Positions 33,267 through 44,200 of a DNA stretch of 64,000 bases are shown here, piece after piece. The DNA is taken from assembly GCA_004135705.1 (NCBI GenBank), contig CM014278.1:20929616-20993615 (forward strand), given 5' to 3'. The translations under genes were made by a program, and so were the position numbers. Below the pieces are notes generated by a model. It had not been told where the DNA came from and made no database searches. It was given only the letters and a program-made list of their open reading frames with translations. The DNA is from Alloteropsis semialata (taxonomy: Eukaryota > Streptophyta > Magnoliopsida > Poales > Poaceae). Positions within the stretch are counted from its first letter, which is position 1; every line of letters starts with the position of its first letter.

Positions 33267-33274
33267 TATAAATA
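33267..33274 (+). promoter_or_regulatory. TATA box of the antisense gene in element A
   Basis: TATAAATA in CTCCTATAAATAGGACCGAAGGGG, conserved with the copies at 12879 and 61744. It drives the plus strand, opposite to the element's gag-pol. Confidence 0.7.
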
Positions 33275-33396
33275 GGACCGAAGGGGGGATGACTTTACTT
33301 GCTTTGTCTACAAATTTTCTCTGCTAGCTTGTCGCTGACGCTAGCTGCTTGCTTCGTGAGTTTAGCTTTTCAGCTTTTGCTTCCTTTCGGTCACAA

Positions 33397-33494
33397 GTAA
33401 GTTATCTTTTTTGAGGTTTTGGTCATTCTGCTTTGTTTACTTTTATTTTTATTCATTTGCTTCATTTACTTATTGTTGTTTTTACCTTTTGCAG
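33397..33494 (+). other. Predicted first intron of the antisense gene in element A
   Basis: CACAA|GTAAGTT donor and a T-rich tract ending TTTTGCAG. It is positionally equivalent to the introns at 12661-12742 and 61897-61983. Confidence 0.65.
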
Positions 33495-34913
33495 CGGCAC
33501 ACACGAAGCAGACCGCTCGTTTGATTGGATCCTCTGATTCTGACGAAGACATTGCTCACAGTCCTGCCATGATGACGGACGACGAAGCTACTGCCTTTGC
33601 TTAACAGCTTGAGGAGAGGGTTGATACTATGGATGTTGATCTGAGGGGCAAGGCCCCCGCAGAGGAAGGTGAGGTCCCGGAAGAGGATGATGTCGAAGAC
33701 GCTGAGTCCGTCGCCGACGAGACTCTTGAAGACGTCGAAGCTGATGTGTCGGATCTCTCTGATCCGAAGAAGAAGCCTAACACGACTATCTTCGGGAAGT
33801 CATTTGTGAGTACTAATTTGATTAAGTTCTATGAAGAGAAAGGGTATTTCCCTGTAGGTCATGGCCGAGCCCCCGGTGACGAGGTTGTTCCTGCTCCTGA
33901 GCCCAACGAAGCAGTTGTATTTAGGGATTTTTTTCACTGCTGGGCTTCGGATGCCGATTCACAGCATTATTGCGGAGATGCTTGGGAGGTACGGGCTGCA
34001 ACTTTATCATCTTACACCCAATGAAATCACGCATTTGCTTCGGTTTTTTTGGGCTGTGAAGACCAACGGCTCTGACGTTGATGTTGAGGGTTTCATCCGT
34101 TATTTTGAGGGCCATTGTCAAACGAAGGCCGTAAAAATTGATGGTGTTGAGTACAAGCCTGATTACGGCAGTGTTAGCTTTTGTGCTCACCGCCGTCTTA
34201 CCGAGCTGGAGAAGGTGGAGCTTACCTTCAGTCAGCGCAACGCCTGGGACCAAAACTGGCGCAAGTATTGGCTGTATGTGAAGGTGCCTTCGGTGGAGGT
34301 CACTCTTGAGGATGGCACGAAGCAGATGAGCTTTCCCCTGCATGGCTAGGTTCTGCCAAGTAATTTTATCTCTTGTCCTCCGTTCAACCCGAAGGCGCCT
34401 GGCTATAGCCGTTGTGAAACTGCTCTTTTCAAAGCCAGTCGTGTCAGCGGCAGCCGTGATCTCATTGAGGAAGGCCTTGCCATGGGCGTCAACTTTCTCC
34501 CGGCCGATTGGAAGCCATTTGTGGTTGACGTGAAGCCACACCGAGGATTGCCCCATGTATGTTTTCCTCATTTTGGGGCCAAGAAGCCCCCGCATATGTC
34601 AGATTATGTCTATGTTCAGTCCATCGAGCTGATGGCTGAAACAATTCTTGGAAAGTACACATTGAAGGAGCATGATAGTTGTGTTGCTCTGTTAGACGGT
34701 CATCGTCTGAACAGAGTCTTTGAAGAGATGAAGGTCAGTTATCCTCAGCGTGTTGCCCCCCAAGCCTGGAAACAAATTTCTGGCTTCTGACCATCCCAGC
34801 GTGCAGCCCCTTCCAAAGCCAAATCGTGGTCACGGAAAGAGGGGCCGTGGCTCTGGTCGCGCTACGGGCGGGAGGTCTGATGGTGTTGAGGAGGAAGCTG
34901 GGGGCAGCAGTGC
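33495..34913 (+). pseudogene. Antisense accessory gene of element A, 5' half
   Basis: Second exon of the antisense gene, homologous to 12565-11327 (minus) and 62019-63300. Early residues are acidic (EDDVEDAESVADETLEDVEADV). The core domain follows: KFYEEKGYFPVGHGRAP, LQLYHLTPNEITHLLRFFWAVKT, WRKYWLYVKVPS, LPADWKPF and HFGAKKPPHMSDYVYVQS. It then has a basic, Gly/Arg-rich stretch (GRGSGRATGGR). Defects include an in-frame TAA at 33602, a frameshift near 33930, a TAG at 34347 and a frameshift near 34760. It is cut at 34913 by element T. It is more diverged from D and C than those are from each other, so it represents an older subfamily. Function of the domain is unknown; the coiled-coil half continues at 47959. 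Confidence 0.75.
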
Positions 34914-34918
34914 AGTGG
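34914..34918. repeat. Target-site duplication of element T (left)
   Basis: AGTGG directly before the 5' LTR of T, repeated at 47954-47958. Confidence 0.9.
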
Positions 34919-35531
34919 TGTAACACCCTAAAAATTAGGCCTTAATAAAGATTAGGATTTAATATATTTAATTATTGATTTGTTCATGTCATATAGGGGT
35001 TAATTAAAAATTTGGTCAAAATTAAAAGCAAAGGTAAGCGTAGGAAAACATGTATGTGCATTCATGCCAGAGCATATTTTTGTTTGTTGGCAATTCATTT
35101 GAGGGGTTTTGAATTTATATTTAAAATCCTCATTGAATCTGCTCTTGAATGAGTGTTTAATTGTTTTTCTCGCTTTAAGTCTGGTTTAGGCCCTTGAACT
35201 CTTGCCCGGTCCGGTTTTAGCCCCTAAACTCCTAAGCCGGCCCGCCTTACCTACCCTCACCGCGGCCCAGCTGGCCCATCTAGGCCCAGCCGCTGGCGCC
35301 CGTCCTCGCTTCCGCCTCCCTGAGCCGAAGACGCCCTCGCCCGCTCCCCGCTTCCCCCTCCCTTGCTGCCAGGCGGGCCCCACCGCCAGGTCGTCCCCGA
35401 CCTCCGGCCGAGTCAGAGTCGGACTCGACTCCGACCGGGACGCCGCCGCCGCCCAACCGCCCGCGCGATCCGCGGAGGCTGTTGCCGTGACCGCCGCGGA
35501 CTCCCCGAGCTTATCCCCTACGCCCCTAGCC

Positions 35532-35539
35532 TATAAAAG
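35532..35539 (+). promoter_or_regulatory. TATA box of the T 5' LTR
   Basis: TATAAAAG in AGCCTATAAAAGGAACCCTAG, conserved in the 3' LTR at 44793-44800. It is the likely core promoter for the genomic RNA. Confidence 0.65.
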
Positions 35540-36904
35540 GAACCCTAGCCCCTACCCTAGCTTCGTTTTTCGAGCTCCCGTCGCCGCCGCCATTGCCGCT
35601 CGCCGCCGGAGCTTCCCGCCGCCGTTGCGCCGCCCCGAGCTCACCCCGACCGCGTGGTTGACCTCGCCGCAGCGTCCGCGTGCCCCTGCCGTCGACCCCG
35701 AGCCCAGCCGAGCACCGGAGCATCCTCGTCGCCGTCACCCGAGCCGCCGTCGCTTCCCGACGCCGGCAAGCCGCTCCGCCGCCCGAACCTCAGCCACGAC
35801 CCCCTGGTAAGCTTCGCCGTGACCTCCTCTCGCTCCCAAGCCAAGCCGCGCGCGAAACCGAGGCCTCTAGCCCCTAGACCGACGCTGCGCCGCCACTCGC
35901 CGCCGCTCGCCGCCGTCCCCGCTCGCCGCCGGTGACCAACCGCCGCCCGCTTCGATCTCAGCCGCCCGATCTGATCTGGACGGCCGAGATCAGCCCATAC
36001 CCCTTCGCCCCATATCCGGTCCGCCGTGGACCAGTGGACCGAGTCCACGGCGCGGTCCACCGCCTCGTCAGCGCCACGTGGCCGCCACGTCAGCGCCACG
36101 CCAGCCAGCCAGCCACGCAGCGCCCCTTTTGCACTTAGGCCCCTCTGTTATCCTGGAATTAACCCGCAGTCCTGCGTAGTTCAAAAGTAATTAGGTTTAG
36201 GTCCTTTTTCTTGCGATTTAGACCCTGAGCTTTTAAATATTTGAACCCGCCATCCTAGGTTGTATTATTTACATGTTAGACCTTCTATTTTTATATGTAA
36301 TTATGTTTAGGCCCCTGTATTCTCGCAGATAGGTCCCTGGAAGTTTAGTTTCTTTGCCAGCAAGCCCCTAGACCTTGTTTTAGCTCTAGATTATGCGTTT
36401 TAACTCCGATTTCAGTGTTTCTTGCGCTCATGTGTTCGTAGTGATGCGTAGAATAGTTTTATTAGCTTTTTAGCCACTGTTTGAATTGTTTGGTGTACTG
36501 TTCTAATTTATTTCACTTGATATGCATGTACTGGCTTGTCTGGATTGTGTGTTGGTGATTGTTGATCGTGTCTAGCCGGTGAGCCGTTCGAGCCGTCCTT
36601 CGAGCAACACTTCGTAGAGCAAGAGCAGAAGCTGCAGTACCAAGAGGAAGGCAAGTATAACATGAGAAATTCCTTGCAACCTATACACCTTTAATACTCA
36701 TTTACATTCATGCATGTGTGAATTTGTTTAAGGTTATCCCTAGAGTTCTTATACCCTGTTTACCTTGATCAACCTGGGTTTATGCATCTTTGGGTAACAA
36801 TGTGCTAGGCTATGCAACTTGAGCTTACTGTCATTGGACAATGATACTTGATACCTCTTAATGATGAATTGTTAAAACTTGCTTTTTAGCAATATGGTTA
36901 GGAA

Positions 36905-37155
36905 GCTGGAACATGTGCTGTGTGCTTTGTTCTCAGTAAACTCTTGTTCTAGAATATGTGATGTGTGCTTTATTCTAGGCAATTCACGATCTGGACATGT
37001 GCTGTGTGCTTTGTTCTAGACAACCTTAAAACCTGGAACATGTGCTGTGTGCTTTGTTCTAGACAACCTTAAATCGGAACATGTGCTGTGTGCTTTGTTC
37101 TAATCAACCTTTAAACTGGAACATATGCTGTGTGCTTTGTTCTGGGCATCACTTG
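36905..37155 (+). repeat. LTR minisatellite (about 6 units), 5' LTR of T
   Basis: About six imperfect copies of a unit of roughly 40 bp built around ACATGTGCTGTGTGCTTTG followed by TTCTAGACAACCTT. The same array is in the 3' LTR (45920-46165), so it predates this insertion. Confidence 0.85.
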
Positions 37156-38007
37156 TTATGGTCTATCTTAAAGTGGTAACCCGGGAGAACAGTGCAACCA
37201 TGGGAATCAATGGGCTCTGGTCTTGACTAAGTAAATTTTTGAAAGGTCTCGTAGCGTCCCTATGCAGTCACACCAAAGGTAGTGTGATGAATATGCCTAG
37301 CTAGCACTGCGTGGTTGGGTTATAAAGTTCTTCTGAATTTTTACGCGACCAGTGGGGAATGTGTACAACCTCTGCAGAGTGTAAACTGTTATAACAGCCG
37401 TACTCAAGGTTACGAGTGGCCTGGATCCTTTCTGACAGTGACTTTTACCCCGGTGATGTTTAAAATGAAATGACAATGGAATGATGGTGGACTTGATGAT
37501 ACTTCTATATACTCTTAATTCGGGTTACAACTGGGTTATTCCTATTACATTGTAGTAATTTGGATAATGTTAAAATTGAACTATTAAAAGTGCTTACAGC
37601 AGTTAAACCGTGTCTAGCCTCTTAAGCCTTCATCCCTCGTGTTATATTTGTTAAGTAAAGCTGGTTTACTTACACTTGCATTATTCAACAAAATCCCAGA
37701 TGGGTAATCAGATGAACCTGAAGGTGTTGTGGAGTTCCCTGAGGATGTTCCAGACTTCCAGGCAGCTGTCAACCTGTCGGTGTCCTTGTGGAGTTTGTGG
37801 AGCCACGAGAATTTATCTTTTCGTATGCGTAAACTTTGATTAAAGACTTGAGTCTTATTTGTAATAATTCTGAGATGCTATTCTTTTGTATTTGAGCACT
37901 TATTTTACTTTGATATTCTGTTATTCTAAAGCTATATGTGTGTGTTGGACTTCCTGGGTACACATACAGTAGCATTTGTGATTATTTGTAAATCCGGGTG
38001 TGACAGA

Positions 38008-38020
38008 TTGGTATCAAAGC
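38008..38020 (+). other. Primer binding site of element T
   Basis: TTGGTATCAAAGC begins two bases after the 5' LTR. It matches the initiator-Met tRNA primer site (TGGTATCAGAGC) with one change. Confidence 0.8.
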
Positions 38021-38265
38021 AGTGCTGACTGTAGAACACGCAGCCTAGTTAGAATGGTCGTTTAGAGTCTTCTTTTGTCCTTGTCCTTATTCCATTTAAG
38101 TTTTAATCTTGATTATTTTACTTATCCTTATTATTATTCCTTATTTCCAATTTATTTTAATCTCTTGTCTCACTTTGAGTTATTTTATACAAATCTTTAT
38201 TCTTATTATTCTATCTTATTCTATTACAAAATTTTAATTCATTCCTTGTTCTCTTTCGTCTATAG

Positions 38266-39275
38266 ATGGCTCGCACTAAGGTCACTCCGCGCAAGTGTTG
38301 GAGAGTTCTTGCCTCCCAGAGTTGCTGAGCATGCCCTGTAGTTCTTCAACCCTGATCTAGTTGGAGGGATAGAGCTGCCGCCTGTTCAGAAGCCACCAGT
38401 GGAGGATGCTGAAGAAGATCCCGAGATGGTCGAGATCTACGATGAGGAGGAGGACCAGTTTGTGCCTATTGTTCTACCACCGGCGCCACCAGCTCCAGTC
38501 AAGCAAGAAGGTGCCGCTGCCGGAGGAGGCCCAGAGGACCCCGAAGGCGATGGTGATGATTCAGATGGAGAAGACTCCGACTATGATGGCTCTGATGACT
38601 CTGATGATGATGGAGAAGACCACCCACCTCCAGCTACAGGATGGAAGGTGGTGGAGACTACTCGTGATGGAGAAGACTGCTACTTCCATCATCGTCTGCT
38701 TCGTCTACTTCAGCGCCATTATGGACATGGCCATGTCAGTGTGGACTACCGCAGTGAGTGGTGGACTCATCACCGCTACACTGACTTCTGGAAGACCACG
38801 GCTTGTGTTCGAGTGTCTGCTCGACTGCTAGGCGCCGCCAGGACTGAGTCAGAGCACCCCGCACTGGCTCCCAGGGAGACAGGAGGCTGGCATCACTGAT
38901 GCTGCTCGCCGGGCACTCTACGCCTATCGTGGGCTCTACTTCAACCTTGTCCGTGATGGGGCAGAGCGATACATTCCACGTGTGCCACGTGGGAGGAGGG
39001 CTAACAGGATCGCCAACCCAGCAGGAGAGCAGAGTGCCAGACTCGTGGAGACCGTGGGCTTTGCTGCAACCATCAACACGGAGTTCGACTCTCTGCTGGA
39101 TGAGCACTCCAGGATGCGGGAAGAGCTTCAAGCAGCAAGGCTTAGGATCGCAAAGTTGGAGCACCCTGGCGCTGAACCACCTATGGAGGAGCCAGAGTAC
39201 CTTGGAGAAGCACCGCCATACAAGAGGACTCGCTACGGGACTTTTGCTAGTCGCACCACCATAGATGAGAACTAG
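38266..39275 (+). pseudogene. Extra reading frame (ORF0-like) upstream of gag in element T
   Basis: Starts at ATG 38266 (MARTKVTPRK) and continues through two frameshifts (near 38290 and 38810) and a stop at 38339. The middle is strongly acidic with Asp/Ser/Glu repeats (38560-38640). The C-terminal part (38890-39275) has YRGLYFNLVRDGAERYIPR and a predicted coiled coil (MREELQAARLRIAKLE). No domain I can name. It has no gag, protease or RT features. An additional frame before gag has been described in related rice elements (RIRE3/RIRE8, from memory). It may have been a separate protein; here it is broken. Confidence 0.6.
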
Positions 39276-39658
39276 ATGGTCTTGAGTTGTAATAAAAACG
39301 CTAGTCATACGAGTTGAGTCGTTTGAGTCGTGTGAGTTGTCTGAGTCTTAGTGTTTGAACCGTGTTAATGAGTGCTTGCTTTATTATTCTTGTGAACTTG
39401 TGTGATTTGGATCTTTGTAATGAGTGTGGTGCATGTGAACCTATTGTTCACATACATCTAGAATATTGGTTTAGTTCGTTAATGAATAAATAGTGGGATT
39501 TTTATAATCTATCTATCTCTTTACCTTGCACACATATCCTTTATCTGTTCTCTGTCTGCTGAATTCTCTCAATCTGTCTCTACCATATTACTCATAATCA
39601 GTCAGAATGGATTCATGGTATGGAATTGAAAAGTAACAGCGACATATGTCTGTAACAG
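39276..39658 (+). other. Spacer between the ORF0-like frame and gag of T
   Basis: AT-rich with repeated GAGTCGT/GAGTTGT words near 39305-39350 and no coding frame. The gag ATG follows at 39659. Confidence 0.5.
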
Positions 39659-40618
39659 ATGGCCAACCGGAGGAATGCTCGTGGAGGTCGTCCCAACCCA
39701 AACCCGCCGCCACCACCTCTAGTGCCCCTCGAACAGCTACTGACTAATCAGAACCAGTTACTACAGCAGATGGCCAACGCGTTCGCAGCTGTATAGCAGA
39801 ACTTGCAGAACCAGCTGCCACCCCAGCAGCAACCACAAGTCAGAGACCGGCGAGGAGGGTTCATGAAAGGACGTCGGCCTGTCTTCACCCACGCCAGTGA
39901 GCCACTGCAAGCTGAAGATTGGCTCAAGGCGGTGAATCGTCAACTGGATATAGCTCAGTGCACCGACAGGGAGAAGGTGCTCTATGGGTCTGGACAGTTA
40001 CAAGGAGCTGCCCAAGAATGGTGGGACTCATATCTGTACTCTCACCAGGACCCTGACCACATCACGTGGGCAGAGTTCAGTGAGCGGTTCCATGCTCACC
40101 ATATTCCAGAGGGTCTCATGACCCTGAAGCAAGAGGAGTTCCTGGCCTTGAAGCAGGGATCAATGACTGTCACTGCCTATCGTGACAAGTTCATCGAGCT
40201 CTCTCGCTACGCTCCTGAGAACGTGGCGGATGACAAGAAGAAGCAAAGGCAGTTCCTTCGGGGATTGAATGATGGCCTTCAGTACCAGCTGCTCACTCAC
40301 ACCTTCGACAACTTTCACGAGTTGGTCGATAATGCCCTGATGCTGGAGCACAAGCGTCGAGAGATGGAGGACAAGAAAAGAAAGTTCCTCAACCAGACGG
40401 GTGGGAATAGCTCGTGCCCCCGCTTCAACCCGCAGTCCGGTGGCCAGCTCCGCATTCAAGGCCCACCAAACTCTGGGAATCAGCAGCAGCGCCAACAGTA
40501 CCAGCAGCGCCCGCTTTATCAACAACAGCAGCAACAGCAACAGTGCCAGCAACAACCCTACCAACAGAGGTACCAACAACAGCAGCAGCCGCAGAACCAG
40601 GCGCCACGTCTCACTTAG
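39659..40618 (+). pseudogene. gag of element T
   Basis: Frame from ATG 39659 (MANRRNARGGRP) interrupted by TAG at 39794 (AV*QN, probably CAG originally) and TAG at 40616. From 39803 it encodes 271 aa with the chromovirus gag pattern: FMKGRRPVFTHASEPLQAEDWLKAV, QEWWDSY, WAEFSERFHAHHIPEG and LKQGSMTVTAYRDKFIELSRYAPE. A long Gln-rich tail follows (40480-40600). Pol continues in the same frame from 40628, so the original product was probably one gag-pol polyprotein of about 1506 aa. Gag would form the particle shell. The two stops would prevent full-length product. Confidence 0.85.
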
Positions 40619-40627
40619 AGCAATGCT

Positions 40628-43600
40628 ATGCCTGTAGCTCCCATGGCTGGCAGAGTTTGCTACAACTGTGGTGACCCCGGGCATTATTCTAACAACTGCC
40701 CTAAGAGAGGCCAGAATGCTAATGGGCAGAACAACGCCCCAAGGAACAACGGTCAGAACCCCCAGCAGCCCCGCAACAATGGAGGACAGCAGAACGCTAC
40801 ACGTGGCAAGGTGAACCACGTGAGCGAGGAGGCAGCTCAAGGAGCAACCGACGTGGTGTTCGGTACGTTTCTAGTCAACTCACACCCTGCATCTGTTCTA
40901 TTCGATTCTGGGGCTACATATGCTTTCATATATGCTCAGTTTGTGAAAAAGTATAGAATGACTATGCAACCCATGCCACATACGTTGATAGTTAATTCAC
41001 CTGGAGGGGAATTAAGGGCAACATTAGCATGCCCAGATGTAAGTGTACAAATAAGGGGGGTAGAGTTCCGTGCCACACCTGTAGTCCTGAATTCCATGGG
41101 AATTGATCTCATCTTGGGAATGACCTGGTTGCACGTACATAATGCCGTAATCAAGTGTGCTCAGAGGGCAGTGGAACTGACGACCGAGACTGGAGAAAAG
41201 ATTGAGTTTCACGCAGATCCGTCTACACTGGGAACTTGTCAGATCAACCAGATGAAAGGAGCAGCCATGGAGGATATCAGAGTTGTGAGGGAATTTCCAG
41301 ATGTCTTTCCAGAGGAGTTGCCAGGTATGCCACAAGAACACGACACTGAGTTTCTTATTGAGCTTAAACCTGGAACTGCACCTATAGCTAAAAGACCATA
41401 TAGGATGGGAGTAAATGAACTAGAGGAACTAAAGAAGCAAATAAAAGAATTATTAGATAAGGGTTACGTCCGCCCTAGCTCTTCACCTTGGGGAGCACCA
41501 GTGCTGTTCGTAGAAAAGAAGGATGGTACTCAGAGAATGTGTGTGGACTACCGGGCTCTAAATGAGGTTACCATCAAGAACAAGTATCCCTTGCCTAGGA
41601 TTGATAACCTGTTCGATCAGTTAAGAGGAGCTTGTGTGTTCTCTAAAATCGATCTGCGATCGGGATATCACCAACTGAGGATTCGTCCATCAGATATATC
41701 GAAGACCGCTTTCACCACCCGGTATGGCTTGTATGAGTTTACTGTAATGTCTTTTGGACTAACCAATGCACCTGCGTACTTCATGTACTTGATGAATAAG
41801 GTGTTCATGGACTATCTGGACAAGTTCGTTGTGGTATTCATCGATGACATATTGGTTTTCTCCAAGAATGAGGAGGAACATGAGGAACATCTAAGATTAG
41901 TGCTACAGAGATTGAGGGAACAACAGTTGTATGCTAAGTTCAGTAAGTGTGATTTCTGGCTAAAGGAAGTGTCATTCCTCGGACATGTTATTTCAAATGG
42001 AGGAGTAGCGGTTGATCCAAAGAAGGTGAAGGATGTTCTTAACTGGAACCCGCCAAAGGATGTTAGTGAGATCCAGAGTTTCTTGGGAATGGCAGGCTAT
42101 TATCGGAGATTCATCGAGGGATTCTCTAAAATCGCCAAACCCTTGACCGCATTACTAGAGAAGAATGCAAAGTTTGTGTGGTCCGAGCAGTGTCAGAAAG
42201 GCTTTGAAGAACTCAAGAAGAGGTTGACTACCGCACCAGTATTAATTATGCCAGATCTGAACAAGAGTTTCTCGATCTACTGTGATGCTTCTAGACAGGG
42301 ATTGGGATATGTGCTGATGCAAGAAGGCAGAGTAGTTTCATATGCTTCTCGACAACTCAGGAAGCATGAGGTCAACTACCCGACTCATGACCTGGAGTTG
42401 GCAGCTGTAGTACATGCCTTGAAGATTTGGAGACACTATCTGATTGGCCACAAATGTGATATATACACAGATCACAAAAGTCTGAAGTACGTGTTCACTC
42501 AGGCTGACCTGAACTTGAGGCAGAGAAGGTGGCTAGAGTTGATCAAGGACTATGACCTAGAGATTCATTATCATCCAGGGAAGGCGAATCTCGTTGCTGA
42601 CGCCTTGAGCAGAAGAAGCTACGCCAACATGATAGAAGTGGCTCAGATGCCAGATGAGTTAACCAAGGAGTTTGAACGTTTGAACCTGGGAATGGTAGCT
42701 AACTTGGTAGAACTTGAAGTTGAGCCTACTCTGGAACAAGAAATTCGCAAGGCACAGTTAGAGGATAAGAAGCTGCAGGAAATCGCAGAGCAGATCCCGC
42801 TTGGTCACGCACCAGGTTTTAGAGTTGATGAACAAGGAACGCTGTGGTATGGTAAGAGATTATGTGTACCAGAGGTGAAGCATATCAGAGAAGCGATATT
42901 GAGGGAAGCTCATGAATCCGCCTATTCAATTCATCCAGGCAGTACCAAGATGTATCTCGATATCAAAGAGAGATACTGGTGGTATGGGCTGAAGAGAGGA
43001 GTTGCAGAGTATGTTGCGTTGTGTGATACATGCCAGAGAGTAAAAGCGGAGCATCAGAGACCTGCTGGTTTACTGCAACCACTCTGGATACCAGAATGGA
43101 AATGGGAAGAAGTTGGAATGGACTTCATTACTGGTCTGCCGCGCACGCAGAGGGGTTATGACTCTGTGTGGGTGATCGTTGACCATTTGACCAAGGTGGC
43201 ACATTTTCTTCCGGTAAAAACCACCTATACAGGTGCCAAGCTAGCGGAACTGTACATGGAAAGAATAGTGTGTCTGCATGGAGTGCCTAAAAGAATTGTG
43301 TCTGACAGGGGAACGCAGTTCACGTCACATTTCTGGCAGAAGCTCCATGAAGCTATGGATACCGAGTTGAAGTTTAGTTCAGCATATCACCCACAGACTG
43401 ATGGACAAACAGAAAGGACTAATCAGATACTCGAGGATATGTTGAGAGCATGTGCTCTACAGTATGGAACTAGTTGGGATAAGAGTTTACCTTTTGCAGA
43501 GTTCTCCTACAACAATAGTTACCGGCAGAGTATTAAGATGGCACCGTTTGAGGCATTGCACGGCAGAAAATGCAGAACCCCGTTATTCTGGAACCAGACA

Positions 43601-44179
43601 GGAGAGAGTCAAGTGTTTGGACCTGAGGTTCTCAGAATAGCAGAACAGCAAGTGCAGACCATAAGGCAGAACCTGAAGGCAGCTCAATCTAGACAGAAAA
43701 GCTATGCAGATGTGCGCAGAAGAGAGCTTAGCTTTGAGATTGGAGACTACGTGTATCTCAAGGTGTCACCCATGAAGGGAGTTCTCAGATTTAATATGAA
43801 GGGTAAACTAGCACCTCGATATATTGGACCTTTCAAGGTGCTAGAAAGAAGAGGTGAAGTGGCATATCAGTTGGAGTTGCCAGAAAAACTTTCAGGAGTT
43901 TATGATGTGTTCCATGTGTCACAGCTAAAAAAGTGTTTGAGAGTGCCAGAGGAACAGTTACCAATGGAGGAGCTGAATGTGCAGGAAGATCTCACATACA
44001 CTGAGTACCCGATTAGAATTCTGGAAGAAGCAGAAAGAGTTACACGGAACAAGGTGATAAGGATGTGCAAAGTACAGTGGAGCCAACACTCAGAGGATGA
44101 GGCAACCTGGGAAAGAGAAGAGGATTTGAGGGCAGAATTTCCCAATCTATTCCAATCTGCAGCCGAATCTCGAGGATGA
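40628..44179 (+). CDS. pol polyprotein of element T: PR-RT-RH-INT-chromodomain
   Basis: Open for 1183 aa without interruption. The first residues carry the gag zinc knuckle (CYNCGDPGHYSNNC, 11-24). Then come protease (LFDSGATYAF, about 90), RT (VDYRALN, then FIDDILVFS near 405), RNase H (IYCDASRQGLG near 550; YTDHKSLKY), and integrase with an HHCC finger (about 765-808, CDTCQR). The integrase core at about 830-945 has D in GMDF, D in SDRGTQF and E in TERTNQILE. A chromodomain closes it (about 1125-1175: IRILEEAERV, KVQWSQHSEDEATWE). In chromoviruses this domain helps steer integration to chromatin marks. All catalytic residues I can check are present, making this the best preserved pol here. 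The start shown follows a stop at 40616 in the same frame; it is really the 3' part of gag-pol. Confidence 0.93.
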   Translation: MPVAPMAGRVCYNCGDPGHYSNNCPKRGQNANGQNNAPRNNGQNPQQPRNNGGQQNATRGKVNHVSEEAAQGATDVVFGTFLVNSHPASVLFDSGATYAFIYAQFVKKYRMTMQPMPHTLIVNSPGGELRATLACPDVSVQIRGVEFRATPVVLNSMGIDLILGMTWLHVHNAVIKCAQRAVELTTETGEKIEFHADPSTLGTCQINQMKGAAMEDIRVVREFPDVFPEELPGMPQEHDTEFLIELKPGTAPIAKRPYRMGVNELEELKKQIKELLDKGYVRPSSSPWGAPVLFVEKKDGTQRMCVDYRALNEVTIKNKYPLPRIDNLFDQLRGACVFSKIDLRSGYHQLRIRPSDISKTAFTTRYGLYEFTVMSFGLTNAPAYFMYLMNKVFMDYLDKFVVVFIDDILVFSKNEEEHEEHLRLVLQRLREQQLYAKFSKCDFWLKEVSFLGHVISNGGVAVDPKKVKDVLNWNPPKDVSEIQSFLGMAGYYRRFIEGFSKIAKPLTALLEKNAKFVWSEQCQKGFEELKKRLTTAPVLIMPDLNKSFSIYCDASRQGLGYVLMQEGRVVSYASRQLRKHEVNYPTHDLELAAVVHALKIWRHYLIGHKCDIYTDHKSLKYVFTQADLNLRQRRWLELIKDYDLEIHYHPGKANLVADALSRRSYANMIEVAQMPDELTKEFERLNLGMVANLVELEVEPTLEQEIRKAQLEDKKLQEIAEQIPLGHAPGFRVDEQGTLWYGKRLCVPEVKHIREAILREAHESAYSIHPGSTKMYLDIKERYWWYGLKRGVAEYVALCDTCQRVKAEHQRPAGLLQPLWIPEWKWEEVGMDFITGLPRTQRGYDSVWVIVDHLTKVAHFLPVKTTYTGAKLAELYMERIVCLHGVPKRIVSDRGTQFTSHFWQKLHEAMDTELKFSSAYHPQTDGQTERTNQILEDMLRACALQYGTSWDKSLPFAEFSYNNSYRQSIKMAPFEALHGRKCRTPLFWNQTGESQVFGPEVLRIAEQQVQTIRQNLKAAQSRQKSYADVRRRELSFEIGDYVYLKVSPMKGVLRFNMKGKLAPRYIGPFKVLERRGEVAYQLELPEKLSGVYDVFHVSQLKKCLRVPEEQLPMEELNVQEDLTYTEYPIRILEEAERVTRNKVIRMCKVQWSQHSEDEATWEREEDLRAEFPNLFQSAAESRG

Positions 44180-44188
44180 GATTCGTCT

Positions 44189-44200
44189 TAAGGGGGGTAG
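44189..44200 (+). other. Polypurine tract of element T
   Basis: TAAGGGGGGTAG ends three bases before the 3' LTR (TGTAACACCC at 44204). It is the expected plus-strand priming site. Confidence 0.8.

Larger units (their letters stand above)
34919..38005 (+). repeat. 5' LTR of element T
   Basis: 3087 bp, TGTAACACCC to GGTGTGACA. It has an AT-rich start, a very GC-rich section (35200-36130), a TATAAAAG box at 35532 and a minisatellite at 36905-37155. The GC-rich part opens many spurious frames on both strands. Confidence 0.92.

Noticed and set aside
35186..36138. GC-rich frames up to 202 aa in the T 5' LTR and their copies at 44471-45218
   Set aside because: Pro/Arg/Ala-rich translations on both strands of a GC-rich LTR, disrupted differently in the two LTRs, with no domain.
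39794..40618. The TAG codons in T gag as programmed read-through sites
   Set aside because: Two TAGs occur, one early in gag and one before the zinc knuckle. Related elements use one continuous frame. Decay is the simpler explanation.
40160..40840. 226-aa minus-strand frame opposite gag/pol of T
   Set aside because: Shadow of the coding strand and its Gln-rich repeats; leucine-rich low-complexity translation.
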